Part shown: positions 15,532 to 23,938 of the stretch, one piece after another
Numbering within the stretch: the stretch's first letter is position 1
Layout of the letters: each line of letters opens with the position of its first letter
Source of the DNA: TMED27 sp963922705
GTDB lineage: Bacteria > Pseudomonadota > Alphaproteobacteria > Micavibrionales > Micavibrionaceae
Length of the DNA: 27,189 bases
Reading direction: 5' to 3'
Assembly (NCBI GenBank): GCA_963922705.1
Contig: CAWUJS010000021.1
Span: 1-27,189 of the forward strand
Notes under the pieces: generated by a model
The model's input: only the letters and a program-made list of their open reading frames with translations
Told to the model about the DNA's origin: nothing
Databases searched by the model: none
Translations under genes and position numbers: made by a program

Positions 15532-15810
15532 ATGATCCATTCGTTTAAACATAAAGGACTTCAAGAACTCTACGAAACCGGAAAAACAAGACGAATAGAT
15601 CAAAGAATGTACAAACGCCTTTTAAGGCGACTTGACGCTTTGGATGCCTCGTCAAAGCCAGAAGACATGAATATTCCCGGCTTTGATTTTCATGGCCTCC
15701 AAGGCCATACGCCGAAACGCTACACAGTCCATATTAACGGGCCATGGTGCATTACGTTTGAATGGAAAAACGGTCATGCGCAAAACGTGGATTTTGTGCA
15801 ATATCATTAA
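15532..15810 (+). CDS. higB: HigB-type mRNA interferase toxin
   Basis: A 92-aa RelE-superfamily protein beginning MIHSFKHKGLQELYETG, the standard HigB start. The central GFDFHGLQGHTPKRYTVHI and the C-terminal ITFEWKNGHAQNVDFVQYH contain the basic and aromatic residues of the RNase site. HigB cuts mRNA on the ribosome when free of HigA. There is no Shine-Dalgarno before the ATG, which coincides with the predicted transcription start. It is followed after 11 nt by higA, the toxin-first order typical of higBA. Confidence 0.93.
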   Translation: MIHSFKHKGLQELYETGKTRRIDQRMYKRLLRRLDALDASSKPEDMNIPGFDFHGLQGHTPKRYTVHINGPWCITFEWKNGHAQNVDFVQYH

Positions 15811-15821
15811 GGAGAAAGACT

Positions 15822-16124
15822 ATGATACGACAACCTACACATCCTGGAGAGATTTTAAAGGAAGACGTACTTCCGGCTTTGAAACTGAATGCTTCAAAAG
15901 CTGCAGAAATTTTGCAAATCTCCCGCCAATATATGAGTGACATTCTAAATGGCCGAAAGCCATTAAATACGCTGCTTTGTTTGAAAGTCGGTAAAATGGT
16001 AGGAAATGAGCCGGAAATGTGGATGAATATGCAAAGCAAATACAATCTTTGGGAAGCACAACAAAATAGCGAGACTAAAGCACTTTTATCAAAGATCCCG
16101 ACACTACAAGACCAACACCCGTAA
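15822..16124 (+). CDS. higA: HigA-type antitoxin, XRE family
   Basis: A 100-aa protein from ATG 15822 behind AAGGAGAAAGACT. An in-frame ATG at 15762 lies inside higB and is rejected. It has the HigA signature THPGEILKEDVLPALKLNAS, then a helix-turn-helix (AAEILQISRQYMSDILNGRK) and an MWMNMQSKYNLW block. It neutralises HigB and represses the promoter. virB11 begins 5 nt downstream, so the pair is embedded in the T4SS operon and would be transcribed with it. Confidence 0.93.
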   Translation: MIRQPTHPGEILKEDVLPALKLNASKAAEILQISRQYMSDILNGRKPLNTLLCLKVGKMVGNEPEMWMNMQSKYNLWEAQQNSETKALLSKIPTLQDQHP

Positions 16125-16128
16125 CATT

Positions 16129-17154
16129 ATGAAACATAAGGCGCAGCCCTCAAACGATCATATTTTCTTAGAGCAATATCTTGAGCCGTTCATACATTAT
16201 CTGAATGACCCTGACATCACAGAAATTTGCGTGAATGCGCCGGGTGGGTTTTGGATTGAGAAAATGGGCGAGCCACGTATGGAATATATCCCCTGCCCAG
16301 ATGTCGCCAATGACAAACTGGCACGTTTGGCAAGGCTTGTCGCACAAGAAACCAAACAAAGCATCAACGAAAAGCTCCCTTTGCTATCGTCTTCCCTACC
16401 CTCTGGCGAGCGGATTCAATTTGTTTTACCACCCGTCGCGGCAAACGGCATTGCCCTCTCTATTCGTAAGCAAGGCGTCCAGGATTTAAGCCTTGAAGAT
16501 TACAAAGAGCTAGGGATATTCGATACGGCTCGTTTTGTTGATGATGCTCACACACAAAGCCAAGATAAACAGCTTCAGGACATTGTTTCGGCATCTAATG
16601 CAGACAGCAACAGTATTATGCATTTTATTGACCGCGCCGCCAAAACGCATAAAAACATCATCGTGTCCGGTGGAACCTCAACGGGGAAAACTACGCTTCT
16701 CAATGCAATTTTAAAATCGGTCAATGAGCATGAGCGTATCATCACAATTGAAGATACGGCAGAGCTGAGACCACCGCAGAAAAATACGCTCTCCCTCCTC
16801 GCCTCCAAAGGCGAACAAGGTCAGGCCAAAGTGAATATTCAAGATTTACTGGAAGCATCGCTTCGCCTGCGCCCGGATCGTATCTTTCTTGGTGAGCTGC
16901 GCGGAAAAGAAACCTATTCATATCTGCGCGCTGTTAATACAGGACACCCGGGTTCTATCACCACTGTTCACGCCGATACACCGCGCGGCGCGTTTGAGCA
17001 AATCGCGCTCATGGTCATGCAAGGCAATGTCTCTATGAACAAAGATCAGATCATGGATTACACAAAATCCATCATCGACATTGTGATCCAGCTCAAACGC
17101 GTTGGCGGAAAACGCATTGTCTCTGATATCTGGTATCCAAAAGGTTCATTATGA
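16129..17154 (+). CDS. virB11: VirB11 secretion ATPase
   Basis: A 341-aa protein with the N-terminal domain typical of VirB11 (TEICVNAPGGFWIE at about 31-44) and an AAA+/RecA-like ATPase domain. Walker A is GGTSTGKT (181-188), then the IEDTAEL box (207-213), Walker B-type RPDRIFLGELRG (248-259) and the His box TGHPGSITTVHAD. It forms a hexamer at the inner face and switches the machine between pilus building and DNA transfer. It has no clear Shine-Dalgarno and starts 5 nt after higA, so coupling is likely. It overlaps virD4 by 4 nt. Confidence 0.95.
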   Translation: MKHKAQPSNDHIFLEQYLEPFIHYLNDPDITEICVNAPGGFWIEKMGEPRMEYIPCPDVANDKLARLARLVAQETKQSINEKLPLLSSSLPSGERIQFVLPPVAANGIALSIRKQGVQDLSLEDYKELGIFDTARFVDDAHTQSQDKQLQDIVSASNADSNSIMHFIDRAAKTHKNIIVSGGTSTGKTTLLNAILKSVNEHERIITIEDTAELRPPQKNTLSLLASKGEQGQAKVNIQDLLEASLRLRPDRIFLGELRGKETYSYLRAVNTGHPGSITTVHADTPRGAFEQIALMVMQGNVSMNKDQIMDYTKSIIDIVIQLKRVGGKRIVSDIWYPKGSL

Positions 17155-19280
17155 CGACAAAGAACCATGAAAACCTCAATGCACATTTCAAAGCGCTTAG
17201 AAAGCTTGGTGATCTAAACAAGGAATATCACTATATACGCGCGCTTCCCAAACAAACCCTAACATCTATGATCCTAAAAGGCTTTCAAGCCAAAGGCTAT
17301 CAGGTCACACACGCAACAGCGGATGAACAAAAACAACATATTCAAGCGCATGTTAAGATTAAAAACCGCACATACCCGCTTTTTATTCATGATGCGCAAG
17401 GCTCTCAAGAGGATATCTTCAATGCTGTTCAAACCTGCAAACACTTACAAAAACGTGGCCTTTTTATATCCATCTGCGCCAATCAACAAACGCTCGATCT
17501 AATCAAAGCGCATCATGACGTATTGGAGAACATGGCCACGCATTTGCTGCTCGATCTCCTCATTGAGACAAAACCGCTTATTCCACCTACGCTCAAAAAA
17601 TATTGTCGTTACGCTGCCTATGGCATTGCCGGAGTTCTGACACTCACAGCATCATTCTATGCCAGCGGTGTGATTTACTTTTTACTCAATGACTGGGCAA
17701 GCACATTAAATTATGTACGCCCATGGACAATATTGAATTACATCTCCTACACTGAGTCCCCGTATCTAGAATATCTCATAGGCTCACTGCTTGCTCCTCT
17801 TACTCTGATTGCGGGGATGGTGGGATTTTATGTCTTTAAACCTGAAAATAGCTCCTCACGGTGGGCAAGGCTTTATGACCTTAAAAAAGCGAGATTACTT
17901 GATAAAAAAGGTCTGGTTTTAGGAAAGTTTCAGGGGCGATATTTACGCAATGATGGTCAAACACATTGCTTTACCTTTGCACCGACCGGCAGCGGTAAAG
18001 GTGTCGGGATTGTGATTCCAAACCTGCTTGAATGGCCGGATAGTATTTTATGTCTCGATGTAAAAGGAGAAAACCACGAACTCACATCAGGCTATCGTCA
18101 CTCTATCGGACAAAAAGTAATAAACTTCACGCCGTTTTCTGAGTTTAAAACCTCACATTGCTATAACCCCTTTGATTATGTGTCTTCTGATCCTACGAAA
18201 CGTATTACTGATCTTCAGCTGATTGCTACTATTCTTGTCTCTTGTGCAGAGCGCGCCGATCCGCACTTCCCTGAAGAAGCACAGGATTTGTTTGTTGGAT
18301 TATCTTTATATATTTTGGATAATCCAAAATATACCAACACGATTGGCGCAGTTTTTCGTTTGCTCGGAACGGATCAGAACTTTAAAGAGCTGTTACCGCA
18401 CATTGCAGAAACCTTTCCGAACCTGCATGAATCCGCAAAACAACTGTTTTATTCCTATGCGCACAAAGCAGAAAAAGAGCGCTCTGGTATTAAGTCTACC
18501 CTGGGCCGCGCTTTAAAACTCTGGCGCAATCCTGTGATTGATGCTGTGACAAACAAAAGTGATTTTTCTTTTTATGATCTACGCAAACGCAAGCACACTG
18601 TGTATTTTGGCGTCGGCGTGAACCACATAGACGCGCTATCCCCTCTTATTCGTATTTTCTTTGAGCAAGCCATCAATGTCATGACGGCGCATGAACCAAA
18701 CCCTGTGACCGAACCGCGTAAAGTGCTTATGGTTCTGGATGAGATTCATATTCTCGGACGCATGAATGTCATGTCTAAAATATTTACACTGCTGCGCTCC
18801 TATAATGTCCGCATATTGGGCATTATACAGGGCATCAACGCTTTGGAAACCATATACAAAAGAGAAGAATGCTCGACGATTATTAGCAACTGCGCTCACC
18901 GCATCTTCTTTGAAAACCAATGCGATCAAACACTAGCCTATGTTTCTAAACAATGCGGCGAACAACGCATTCAAGCCAAAACCGTTAATCGCGACAAAAC
19001 AGGCCGCAAAGTCTCTACAACAGAAAAATGGATTCCGCTCATCAAAAATCATGAAATCGCGCAATTAGGCGAGAAGAACGAAATTATACTGGTTGAAGGC
19101 CGTTTTCCTGTAAAATGTAAGAAAATCAATTACCGCTTTGATAAGAACTATAAGCCGCTGACACAAATACCGCCAGTGAACACGCCGAATATTCTCGTCA
19201 CAGAGCATGAATCGCCTCAATATGATATTCCAAAGCCTGATAAAAAACCACCAAGCTCCGAAGGATATGCGCCTTTATAA
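17151..19280 (+). CDS. virD4: VirD4/TraG coupling protein with extra N-terminal domain
   Basis: A 709-aa protein. The ATPase part is clear: Walker A APTGSGKG (277-284), KGENHELTSGYR, Walker B VLMVLDEIHILG around residues 525-536, and a late GIIQGINALE motif. The two membrane helices (about 153-180 and 205-230) come unusually late. About 145 soluble residues precede them, containing GFQAKGYQVTHAT, TYPLFIHDAQ and GLFISICANQQT. This alternates strands and helices like an Mrr/REase-type fold but shows no clear catalytic D-ExK set. The protein would carry relaxase-DNA to the channel. The last 60 residues are Pro/Lys-rich. It starts on the virB11 stop and ends 11 nt from convergent recQ. Confidence 0.93.
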   Translation: MTTKNHENLNAHFKALRKLGDLNKEYHYIRALPKQTLTSMILKGFQAKGYQVTHATADEQKQHIQAHVKIKNRTYPLFIHDAQGSQEDIFNAVQTCKHLQKRGLFISICANQQTLDLIKAHHDVLENMATHLLLDLLIETKPLIPPTLKKYCRYAAYGIAGVLTLTASFYASGVIYFLLNDWASTLNYVRPWTILNYISYTESPYLEYLIGSLLAPLTLIAGMVGFYVFKPENSSSRWARLYDLKKARLLDKKGLVLGKFQGRYLRNDGQTHCFTFAPTGSGKGVGIVIPNLLEWPDSILCLDVKGENHELTSGYRHSIGQKVINFTPFSEFKTSHCYNPFDYVSSDPTKRITDLQLIATILVSCAERADPHFPEEAQDLFVGLSLYILDNPKYTNTIGAVFRLLGTDQNFKELLPHIAETFPNLHESAKQLFYSYAHKAEKERSGIKSTLGRALKLWRNPVIDAVTNKSDFSFYDLRKRKHTVYFGVGVNHIDALSPLIRIFFEQAINVMTAHEPNPVTEPRKVLMVLDEIHILGRMNVMSKIFTLLRSYNVRILGIIQGINALETIYKREECSTIISNCAHRIFFENQCDQTLAYVSKQCGEQRIQAKTVNRDKTGRKVSTTEKWIPLIKNHEIAQLGEKNEIILVEGRFPVKCKKINYRFDKNYKPLTQIPPVNTPNILVTEHESPQYDIPKPDKKPPSSEGYAPL

Positions 19281-19291
19281 TGTGCTTGAAC

Positions 19292-21118
19292 CTATGATGT
19301 ATACTCTGAAATGGTTTCAAGGAATATTTCCCCGTATTTATCGAGCTTAGCCTGACCTACACCGGATATTTCAGACATTTTCTCAAGCGTATCCGGCCTC
19401 GTAATGGACATATCCACCAATGTCTTGTCATGAAACACCATGTAAGGAGCTATTTTTTGGGATTTTGCCAAACCCTGCCGTAGAATTTTCAAATACTCAA
19501 AAAGTTTTGCATCCTGATCATTTTCTATAGTGGCTGTAGGTTTTTCACGCCGTTGCTTTGAAGAAGAGAATTTCATTTTACGGTCTTCACGCAATTCAGT
19601 TGTTGTTTTGCCCGTCATAAGAGCCATTCCGTCAGGCGTAATCTTAAGTCCTCCATGATTGGCCATATCAACACGGATAAAGTTCTTCGCTACGAGCTGG
19701 CGGATTATACCGTTCCATTCCTGTTTGGTGTATTCCTTGCCTATGCCCCAGGTGCTTAACTGATTATGTTTGAACTTCTTAATTCTATCCGTTTCTTTTC
19801 CTAGCAAAACATCAATGATATACGCCGCGCCAAAAAGCTGCTCTGTTCTGTATATACAAGATAGTATTTTTTGCGCCGGAATTGTGCCATCTATCATTTT
19901 CGGCGGTGTAAGGCAGGTATCGCAGTTATTGCAAGGCTCACATTCATCATCGAAATATCGTAAAAGAACCTGGCGCCGGCATCCCCCGGCTTCACAATAT
20001 CCAAGCAAGGAATCCAGTTTTTGCCGTTCTATACGTTTCTGATTTTCCGACGCATCGGATGATTCCAGCATTTGCCGTTGCAATGCTACATCCTGTAATC
20101 CATAGACCATCCACGCTACAGACGGCAGACCGTCACGCCCTGCGCGGCCTGTTTCCTGATAATAGGCTTCAATGTTTTTTGGCAAATCCATATGACACAC
20201 AAACCGCACATCCGGTTTGTTAATCCCCATACCAAACGCCACAGTCGCAACGATGATGATATTATCTTCTTTTAAAAAGCGGTCTTGATTAGTGGCTCGG
20301 ATATCTTTGTCTAGCCCGGCATGATACGGCAGAGCCTTGTAGCCTTCATCACACAAGAATTGCGCCGTTTCTTCAACTTTACGGCGGGATAAACAATAGA
20401 CAATCCCGCTTTCACCATTCGGACGGCTTTTTAAAAACTGTTTCAGTTGAGCTTTCGGATTATCTTTGATCTGCACATGATAGGTGATATTCGGGCGGTC
20501 TACGCTGCCCGTAAAAAGTTTATCAAGGTGTAATTTTCCTAAAATATCTTTGCGTGTTGGTTCATCCGCTGTTGCTGTCACGGCAATGCAAGGAATGTCT
20601 TCATAACGCTTTCGCAATGCTGATAACGCCATGTAATCAGGACGGAAGTCATGCCCCCATTGAGAAATACAATGTGCTTCATCAATCGCTAATAGGGATA
20701 GATCAATTTCATCCAAGATAGCCAGAAACTCTTCATTCATAGCACGTTCAGGTGCTATATACAGCAAATCCAACATGCCGGCTTTCAGATCATCCATGAT
20801 CCTGTAGTAATCACGCCCTATAAGCGAAGAGTTCAATGTTTCTGCTCTGACACCACATTCTTTCAAGGCTGCAATCTGATCCTGCATCAACGCAATCAGC
20901 GGAGAGATAACAATCCCTGTTCCTGTACGGCAGATTGCCGGGATCTGATAGCATAAGGATTTTCCGCTGCCTGTTGGCATCAAAACACAACAGCTTTGAC
21001 CATTCATAACGGTTGTGATGATGTCTGCCTGCATGCCGCGAAAGTCACTGTAACCAAACACAGACGACAAAATGTCTTTAGGATGTGATACCGGAATATT
21101 GACCGCAGCTTGAACCAT
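19292..21118 (-). CDS. recQ: RecQ-family ATP-dependent DNA helicase
   Basis: A 608-aa protein with full RecQ architecture. It has the zero-motif region FRGMQADII (26-34), Walker A MPTGSGKS (47-54), DEAH (146-149) with the aromatic-rich loop QWGHDFRP, TATADE, and helicase motif VI (QETGRAGRDG). Four zinc-binding cysteines follow in CEAGGC...CEPCNNCDTC (about 370-400), then a winged helix and a C-terminal HRDC domain (LFEYLKILRQGLAKSQ onward). It unwinds forks and recombination intermediates 3' to 5'. It is convergent with virD4 and separated from the mobilisation operon by a structured gap. Whether it serves the element or is cargo is unknown. Confidence 0.96.
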   Translation of the reverse strand: MVQAAVNIPVSHPKDILSSVFGYSDFRGMQADIITTVMNGQSCCVLMPTGSGKSLCYQIPAICRTGTGIVISPLIALMQDQIAALKECGVRAETLNSSLIGRDYYRIMDDLKAGMLDLLYIAPERAMNEEFLAILDEIDLSLLAIDEAHCISQWGHDFRPDYMALSALRKRYEDIPCIAVTATADEPTRKDILGKLHLDKLFTGSVDRPNITYHVQIKDNPKAQLKQFLKSRPNGESGIVYCLSRRKVEETAQFLCDEGYKALPYHAGLDKDIRATNQDRFLKEDNIIIVATVAFGMGINKPDVRFVCHMDLPKNIEAYYQETGRAGRDGLPSVAWMVYGLQDVALQRQMLESSDASENQKRIERQKLDSLLGYCEAGGCRRQVLLRYFDDECEPCNNCDTCLTPPKMIDGTIPAQKILSCIYRTEQLFGAAYIIDVLLGKETDRIKKFKHNQLSTWGIGKEYTKQEWNGIIRQLVAKNFIRVDMANHGGLKITPDGMALMTGKTTTELREDRKMKFSSSKQRREKPTATIENDQDAKLFEYLKILRQGLAKSQKIAPYMVFHDKTLVDMSITRPDTLEKMSEISGVGQAKLDKYGEIFLETISEYTS

Positions 21119-21221
21119 AATGCTCGTATTGTTACATTTGAAATAGGCTATAGCTATGCCTTACTTCTGTGATGAGAAATGTATTTGCGTTTTTTTAACT
21201 CTTATGGCATAAAATGAATAA

Positions 21222-21335
21222 GTGAGCCGTACACAGCTAGCATACCATGTACGACTCGTGGATGTTATAAGCGGATTATGATTGTTATTTCTAACTTTCT
21301 AATCCGAAGGTTAAAGGCCAGAGATGGCCTTTTTT
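21222..21335 (+). ncRNA. Candidate structured small RNA
   Basis: Three consecutive stems end in a terminator. Stem 1 is GAGcCGTACA with TGTACGaCTC (one mismatch, 21224-21257). Stem 2 is CGGATTA with TAATCCG (21272-21306). Stem 3 is the terminator. TAAAAT at 21210-21215 could be a -10, with a poor -35 (TTGCGT, 19-bp spacing). No coding frame explains the structure. Family unknown. Confidence 0.35.
21313..21335 (+). terminator. Rho-independent terminator
   Basis: AAAGGCC-agagat-GGCCTTT followed directly by more T, a standard GC-core stem with a U-tract on the plus strand. No protein gene ends just upstream on this strand, which is why a small RNA is proposed. Confidence 0.7.
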
Positions 21336-21368
21336 CTTTGCTCACATGTCTCACCTCCATTCTCGTTA

Positions 21369-21406
21369 TCAGTTCCGCTTTGCTTTTATAGAGCCTGTGG
21401 AACTGA
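21369..21406. repeat. Inverted repeat TCAGTTCC/GGAACTGA
   Basis: Perfect 8-bp arms around 22 nt, downstream of the terminator and just before the end of the DUF6710-like gene. Purpose unknown. Confidence 0.45.
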
Positions 21407-21504
21407 AAGAGACGGCGTGAGTTTGAACACCTAACAACCACATTGAACATAGCGATTTAGCAGAGGTTTTTCAATCCAAAGACTGCGGGTTTGAGAAATA
21501 ACTC

Positions 21505-22195
21505 TTATATTGCATATGGTGAAGGTCTAAGATCAGATAATAAACGCCCAATTTCCCACGCCCATCCAAATTCAGGATACATGGGAGAACCTATGTTCTT
21601 GTCAATGTCGCTTTTTATCCAGTTTTTACCATCAAAGTGAATCACTTTCATAAGGTTTGTTATATCAAAAACCTCTATTGGCAATAATTGTCCTTCACCG
21701 TTAATAATGCCCTGAATGATGGAGTGATTGCCGCCTGTAACAAAGGAAATATGAAGCGGATGAATGTGTGTTATTTGGTGGTTGGGATCTTGTTTGAACT
21801 TACCTGCTTTCCGGCCTTCTCCGATCATCCCCAATACATTTACAATACTACTTGGACTCCAAGATGTAGGTAAAAACTATGTCAGAACCCAGTTTAATCG
21901 TTGGATAATTGCTTTCATTATGAACAACGCTGTCATAAATCAGTTGAGTTGTTTCTTCATCGGAAAAATTAAAAGCCTCGTTACAATAGATAGCATTTAC
22001 AGCATGGTGATCTGGCTTGAGATAAGCATCTCTGACATGTTGATCTTGTATTGGCCGCAATAGGATTTTGATGAGATCAACCAGCCCCTCAGCATTATTG
22101 TTTTCAAACAGAAAATTTGCGCGGGTCATTACGTTCTTAAAAGCGGCTTGGTCTGTTGTGTTAGATGAGCGATATTTTTCTATAAAATCAAGCAT
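21505..22195 (-). pseudogene. DUF6710-like gene split by one-base frameshift
   Basis: Two adjacent minus-strand frames form one protein. The first (22195 to 21848, 115 aa, ending DIVFTYILESK) and the second (to 21505) join if one T is removed from the T5 run at 21872-21876. The product then reads DIVLPTSWSPSSIVNVLG and continues GMIGEGRKAGKFKQD and FVTGGNHSIIQGI. The second part matches, from memory, DUF6710 proteins (PT-W, GMIG-G, KQD-NH, GGNHS blocks), whose function is unknown. The restored protein would be about 229 aa. It is last in the relaxase operon, 57 nt after the M48 gene. The frameshift may be real decay, phase variation, or a sequencing error. Confidence 0.7.
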
Positions 22196-22252
22196 TTGAT
22201 CTTTACTATGTCATTAAATATTCGGTTCAATTTGTACTGAAAATAACCTCTT

Positions 22253-23281
22253 TTAAAGAGGAATGTAATTATTATCTTCATATCTGCACCAATTTTCACG
22301 ACGCCTCATTGAACGTTTTTTCTTCTGTATCTTTTTCTGTCTGTCTATAACGCTACGTTTTTTAACCAGAACCTCATATTCCGGATGATCGTAAAGCTGT
22401 TCAAGACGCAATTCTGAGGGTGGATGTGAACGGCGTTTCATGCTCAAGAACCCAATTTCAGTAAAACACTCACCCTTTTTCACGGATTCTAAAAAACTAA
22501 TCATCCCTTCTACCCCAATAATATCAGCCGCAAACTTGTCTGCCCTATATTCCTGCGCCTGTGATAAAAATACGCCAGCCATATCAAGAGCGCGCTCCGG
22601 CACTCTCAAAATGTAAACGAAAGCACCGAATACAAACTGTGCTATCATAACCGGCAGAGAAATCACCAAAAATGCTACAAATATATCGGATGCTTTCGTT
22701 GTAATAACAGAAGCCAGCGTTAAAACAGCATGGATCAATTTCAAAACGCCACCGCTCGCTGCAACGTAACGCCAAAACCATAAATCATGGTGGTGTAAAT
22801 GCCCTAATTCATGCGCCATAACGCCTTTGATAGCATCACTCCGATACTGATATTCCCTAAAAAATCCACTCGTCAGAACGATATTGTTTTTTCCAAATGC
22901 ATAAGCATTACTATCCGTATTATCTTCAATACGTAATTTTACACGCTTAATGCGTGATGATGTCTTCTCCTTATAAGAAAACATGACTTGATCCAATAAC
23001 GGCTCAAGCACCTCCGCCTCACGCTTTGACATACGCCTCACAGGTAAACAGGTTTTTTGGAAGAAACTACCAAGCGGTGAAATGATCACTAAAAAAACAA
23101 TGAGCTGCAAAGCCGCAGCCATGACAGCAAGATCAACAGGCGTATAAATGTAATCCCCTGTTAATACACCGTTGTCGCGCGCAAAGATTTGTCCAAACCA
23201 TAAAATACCCCATAGAGCCGCGCCGTGAGAAATTCCACTCACCAACAAAACAACCAACCGATAGAGATATAACCAAATCAT
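22253..23281 (-). CDS. M48-family (HtpX-like) membrane metalloprotease
   Basis: A 342-aa protein with two N-terminal membrane helices (about 5-32 and 50-70), the zinc motif HELGH (157-161), and the third ligand E244 in EYRAD. Further hydrophobic helices lie around 172-222. The active site faces the cytoplasm, as in HtpX. The basic C-terminus (RQKKIQKKKRSMRRRE) is unusual. It starts just after the frameshifted small gene and belongs to the relaxase operon. It could process an element protein or do membrane quality control during mating; this is inference. Confidence 0.9.
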   Translation of the reverse strand: MIWLYLYRLVVLLVSGISHGAALWGILWFGQIFARDNGVLTGDYIYTPVDLAVMAAALQLIVFLVIISPLGSFFQKTCLPVRRMSKREAEVLEPLLDQVMFSYKEKTSSRIKRVKLRIEDNTDSNAYAFGKNNIVLTSGFFREYQYRSDAIKGVMAHELGHLHHHDLWFWRYVAASGGVLKLIHAVLTLASVITTKASDIFVAFLVISLPVMIAQFVFGAFVYILRVPERALDMAGVFLSQAQEYRADKFAADIIGVEGMISFLESVKKGECFTEIGFLSMKRRSHPPSELRLEQLYDHPEYEVLVKKRSVIDRQKKIQKKKRSMRRRENWCRYEDNNYIPL

Positions 23282-23283
23282 CT

Positions 23284-23492
23284 TTATGCTCTCTTCTTTA
23301 GCTCATCTAAGCCTTGATCGTTGATTTCCTGCTGAAGCTCAAACAAAAGGCATGCGCCGTAAATAATGGCGGCACGCCCTGCCCTTCCAAATATTGTGTC
23401 ACCGCCCGCAAACGACGACGTGCAAACTCTTTTTTCTCGTCCTGAGATTTAAAATCCATTGGCTTAAATAAATCCAACTGTCCTTCCAACAT
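23284..23492 (-). pseudogene. Small mobilisation-operon gene with likely one-base frameshift
   Basis: From ATG 23492 the frame reads MLEGQLDLFKPMDF to RRRLRAVTQYLEGQ and then degrades, ending at 23307. Adding one G at the GGG run (plus-strand 23377-23379) continues as GRAAIIYGACLLFELQQEI and ends LDELKKRA with TAA at 23284-23286, 2 nt before the M48 ATG. The restored 69-aa protein has better composition and perfect operon spacing. The 209-nt length is one short of a whole number of codons. Family unknown. The unrestored 61-aa reading remains possible. Confidence 0.5.
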
Positions 23493-23494
23493 CC

Positions 23495-23926
23495 CTATTC
23501 TCCATCATCTTCTGTATTTTCAGGAAGAAGCTTTGACTGCCCTAAATTCTGAACGACAGTCTCCATCAGCTTATCAAGGCGTTTGATTGCAATCTCGCTC
23601 CGTCCTTCATCCATTGCATCCGTGGCCGCCGGATTGCTCTTGTAATAATCCAGGATAAATTGAAGCAAGATTTCCTGATTGGCCGCCAGATCACGCGCTG
23701 TTTTCTTACGGTGTGCATTGAGCGAATATAAAAGCTGGTGATAGAGCTGCGCCATATCGGAATTACGCTCATCCCTGCGCTCTGGCCGCAGAGCAAAATC
23801 AAGCAAATCATTCACCGTCGCAGAAACATTGCGCAAATTCTTGGCCTTGATATATGCCTGAAGCTCTTTCTCAACCTCCGGCCTAAATACGATAGAGCGT
23901 GTCACACCTTTTTTCTTGGCTGTCAT
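23495..23926 (-). CDS. Ribbon-helix-helix relaxosome accessory protein (MobC-like)
   Basis: A 143-aa protein with an N-terminal RHH-type segment (TRSIVFRPEVEKELQAYIKA then VSATVNDLLDFAL, about 9-48) and a long helical C-terminus ending in an acidic tail. Such proteins bind oriT beside the relaxase. It has a good GGAGATAAGAATA site, starts 12 nt after the relaxase stop, and the next gene follows 2 nt after its own stop. An RHH repressor role at the relaxase promoter is also possible. Confidence 0.75.
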   Translation of the reverse strand: MTAKKKGVTRSIVFRPEVEKELQAYIKAKNLRNVSATVNDLLDFALRPERRDERNSDMAQLYHQLLYSLNAHRKKTARDLAANQEILLQFILDYYKSNPAATDAMDEGRSEIAIKRLDKLMETVVQNLGQSKLLPENTEDDGE

Positions 23927-23938
23927 TATTCTTATCTC

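Larger units (their letters stand above)
21119..21504. other. 386-nt stretch without a gene; several hairpins
   Basis: It lies between the recQ start and the end of the DUF6710-like gene. It contains a stem at 21224-21257, a stem at 21272-21306, a rho-independent terminator at 21313-21335 and an inverted repeat TCAGTTCC/GGAACTGA at 21369-21406. No tRNA, tmRNA or SRP-like core was recognised. No SOS box is present ahead of recQ. Confidence 0.7.

Noticed and set aside
21265..21345. 26-codon minus-strand frame from a GTG with a GGAGG site
   Set aside because: The site is good but the peptide is very short and basic, has no known match, and coincides with the stems and terminator of the candidate RNA; a longer reading to 21450 has no ribosome site.
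22220..22240. GTTC-like sequence upstream of the DUF6710 gene considered as a second SOS box
   Set aside because: The second GTTC half is absent at the required 7-base spacing.
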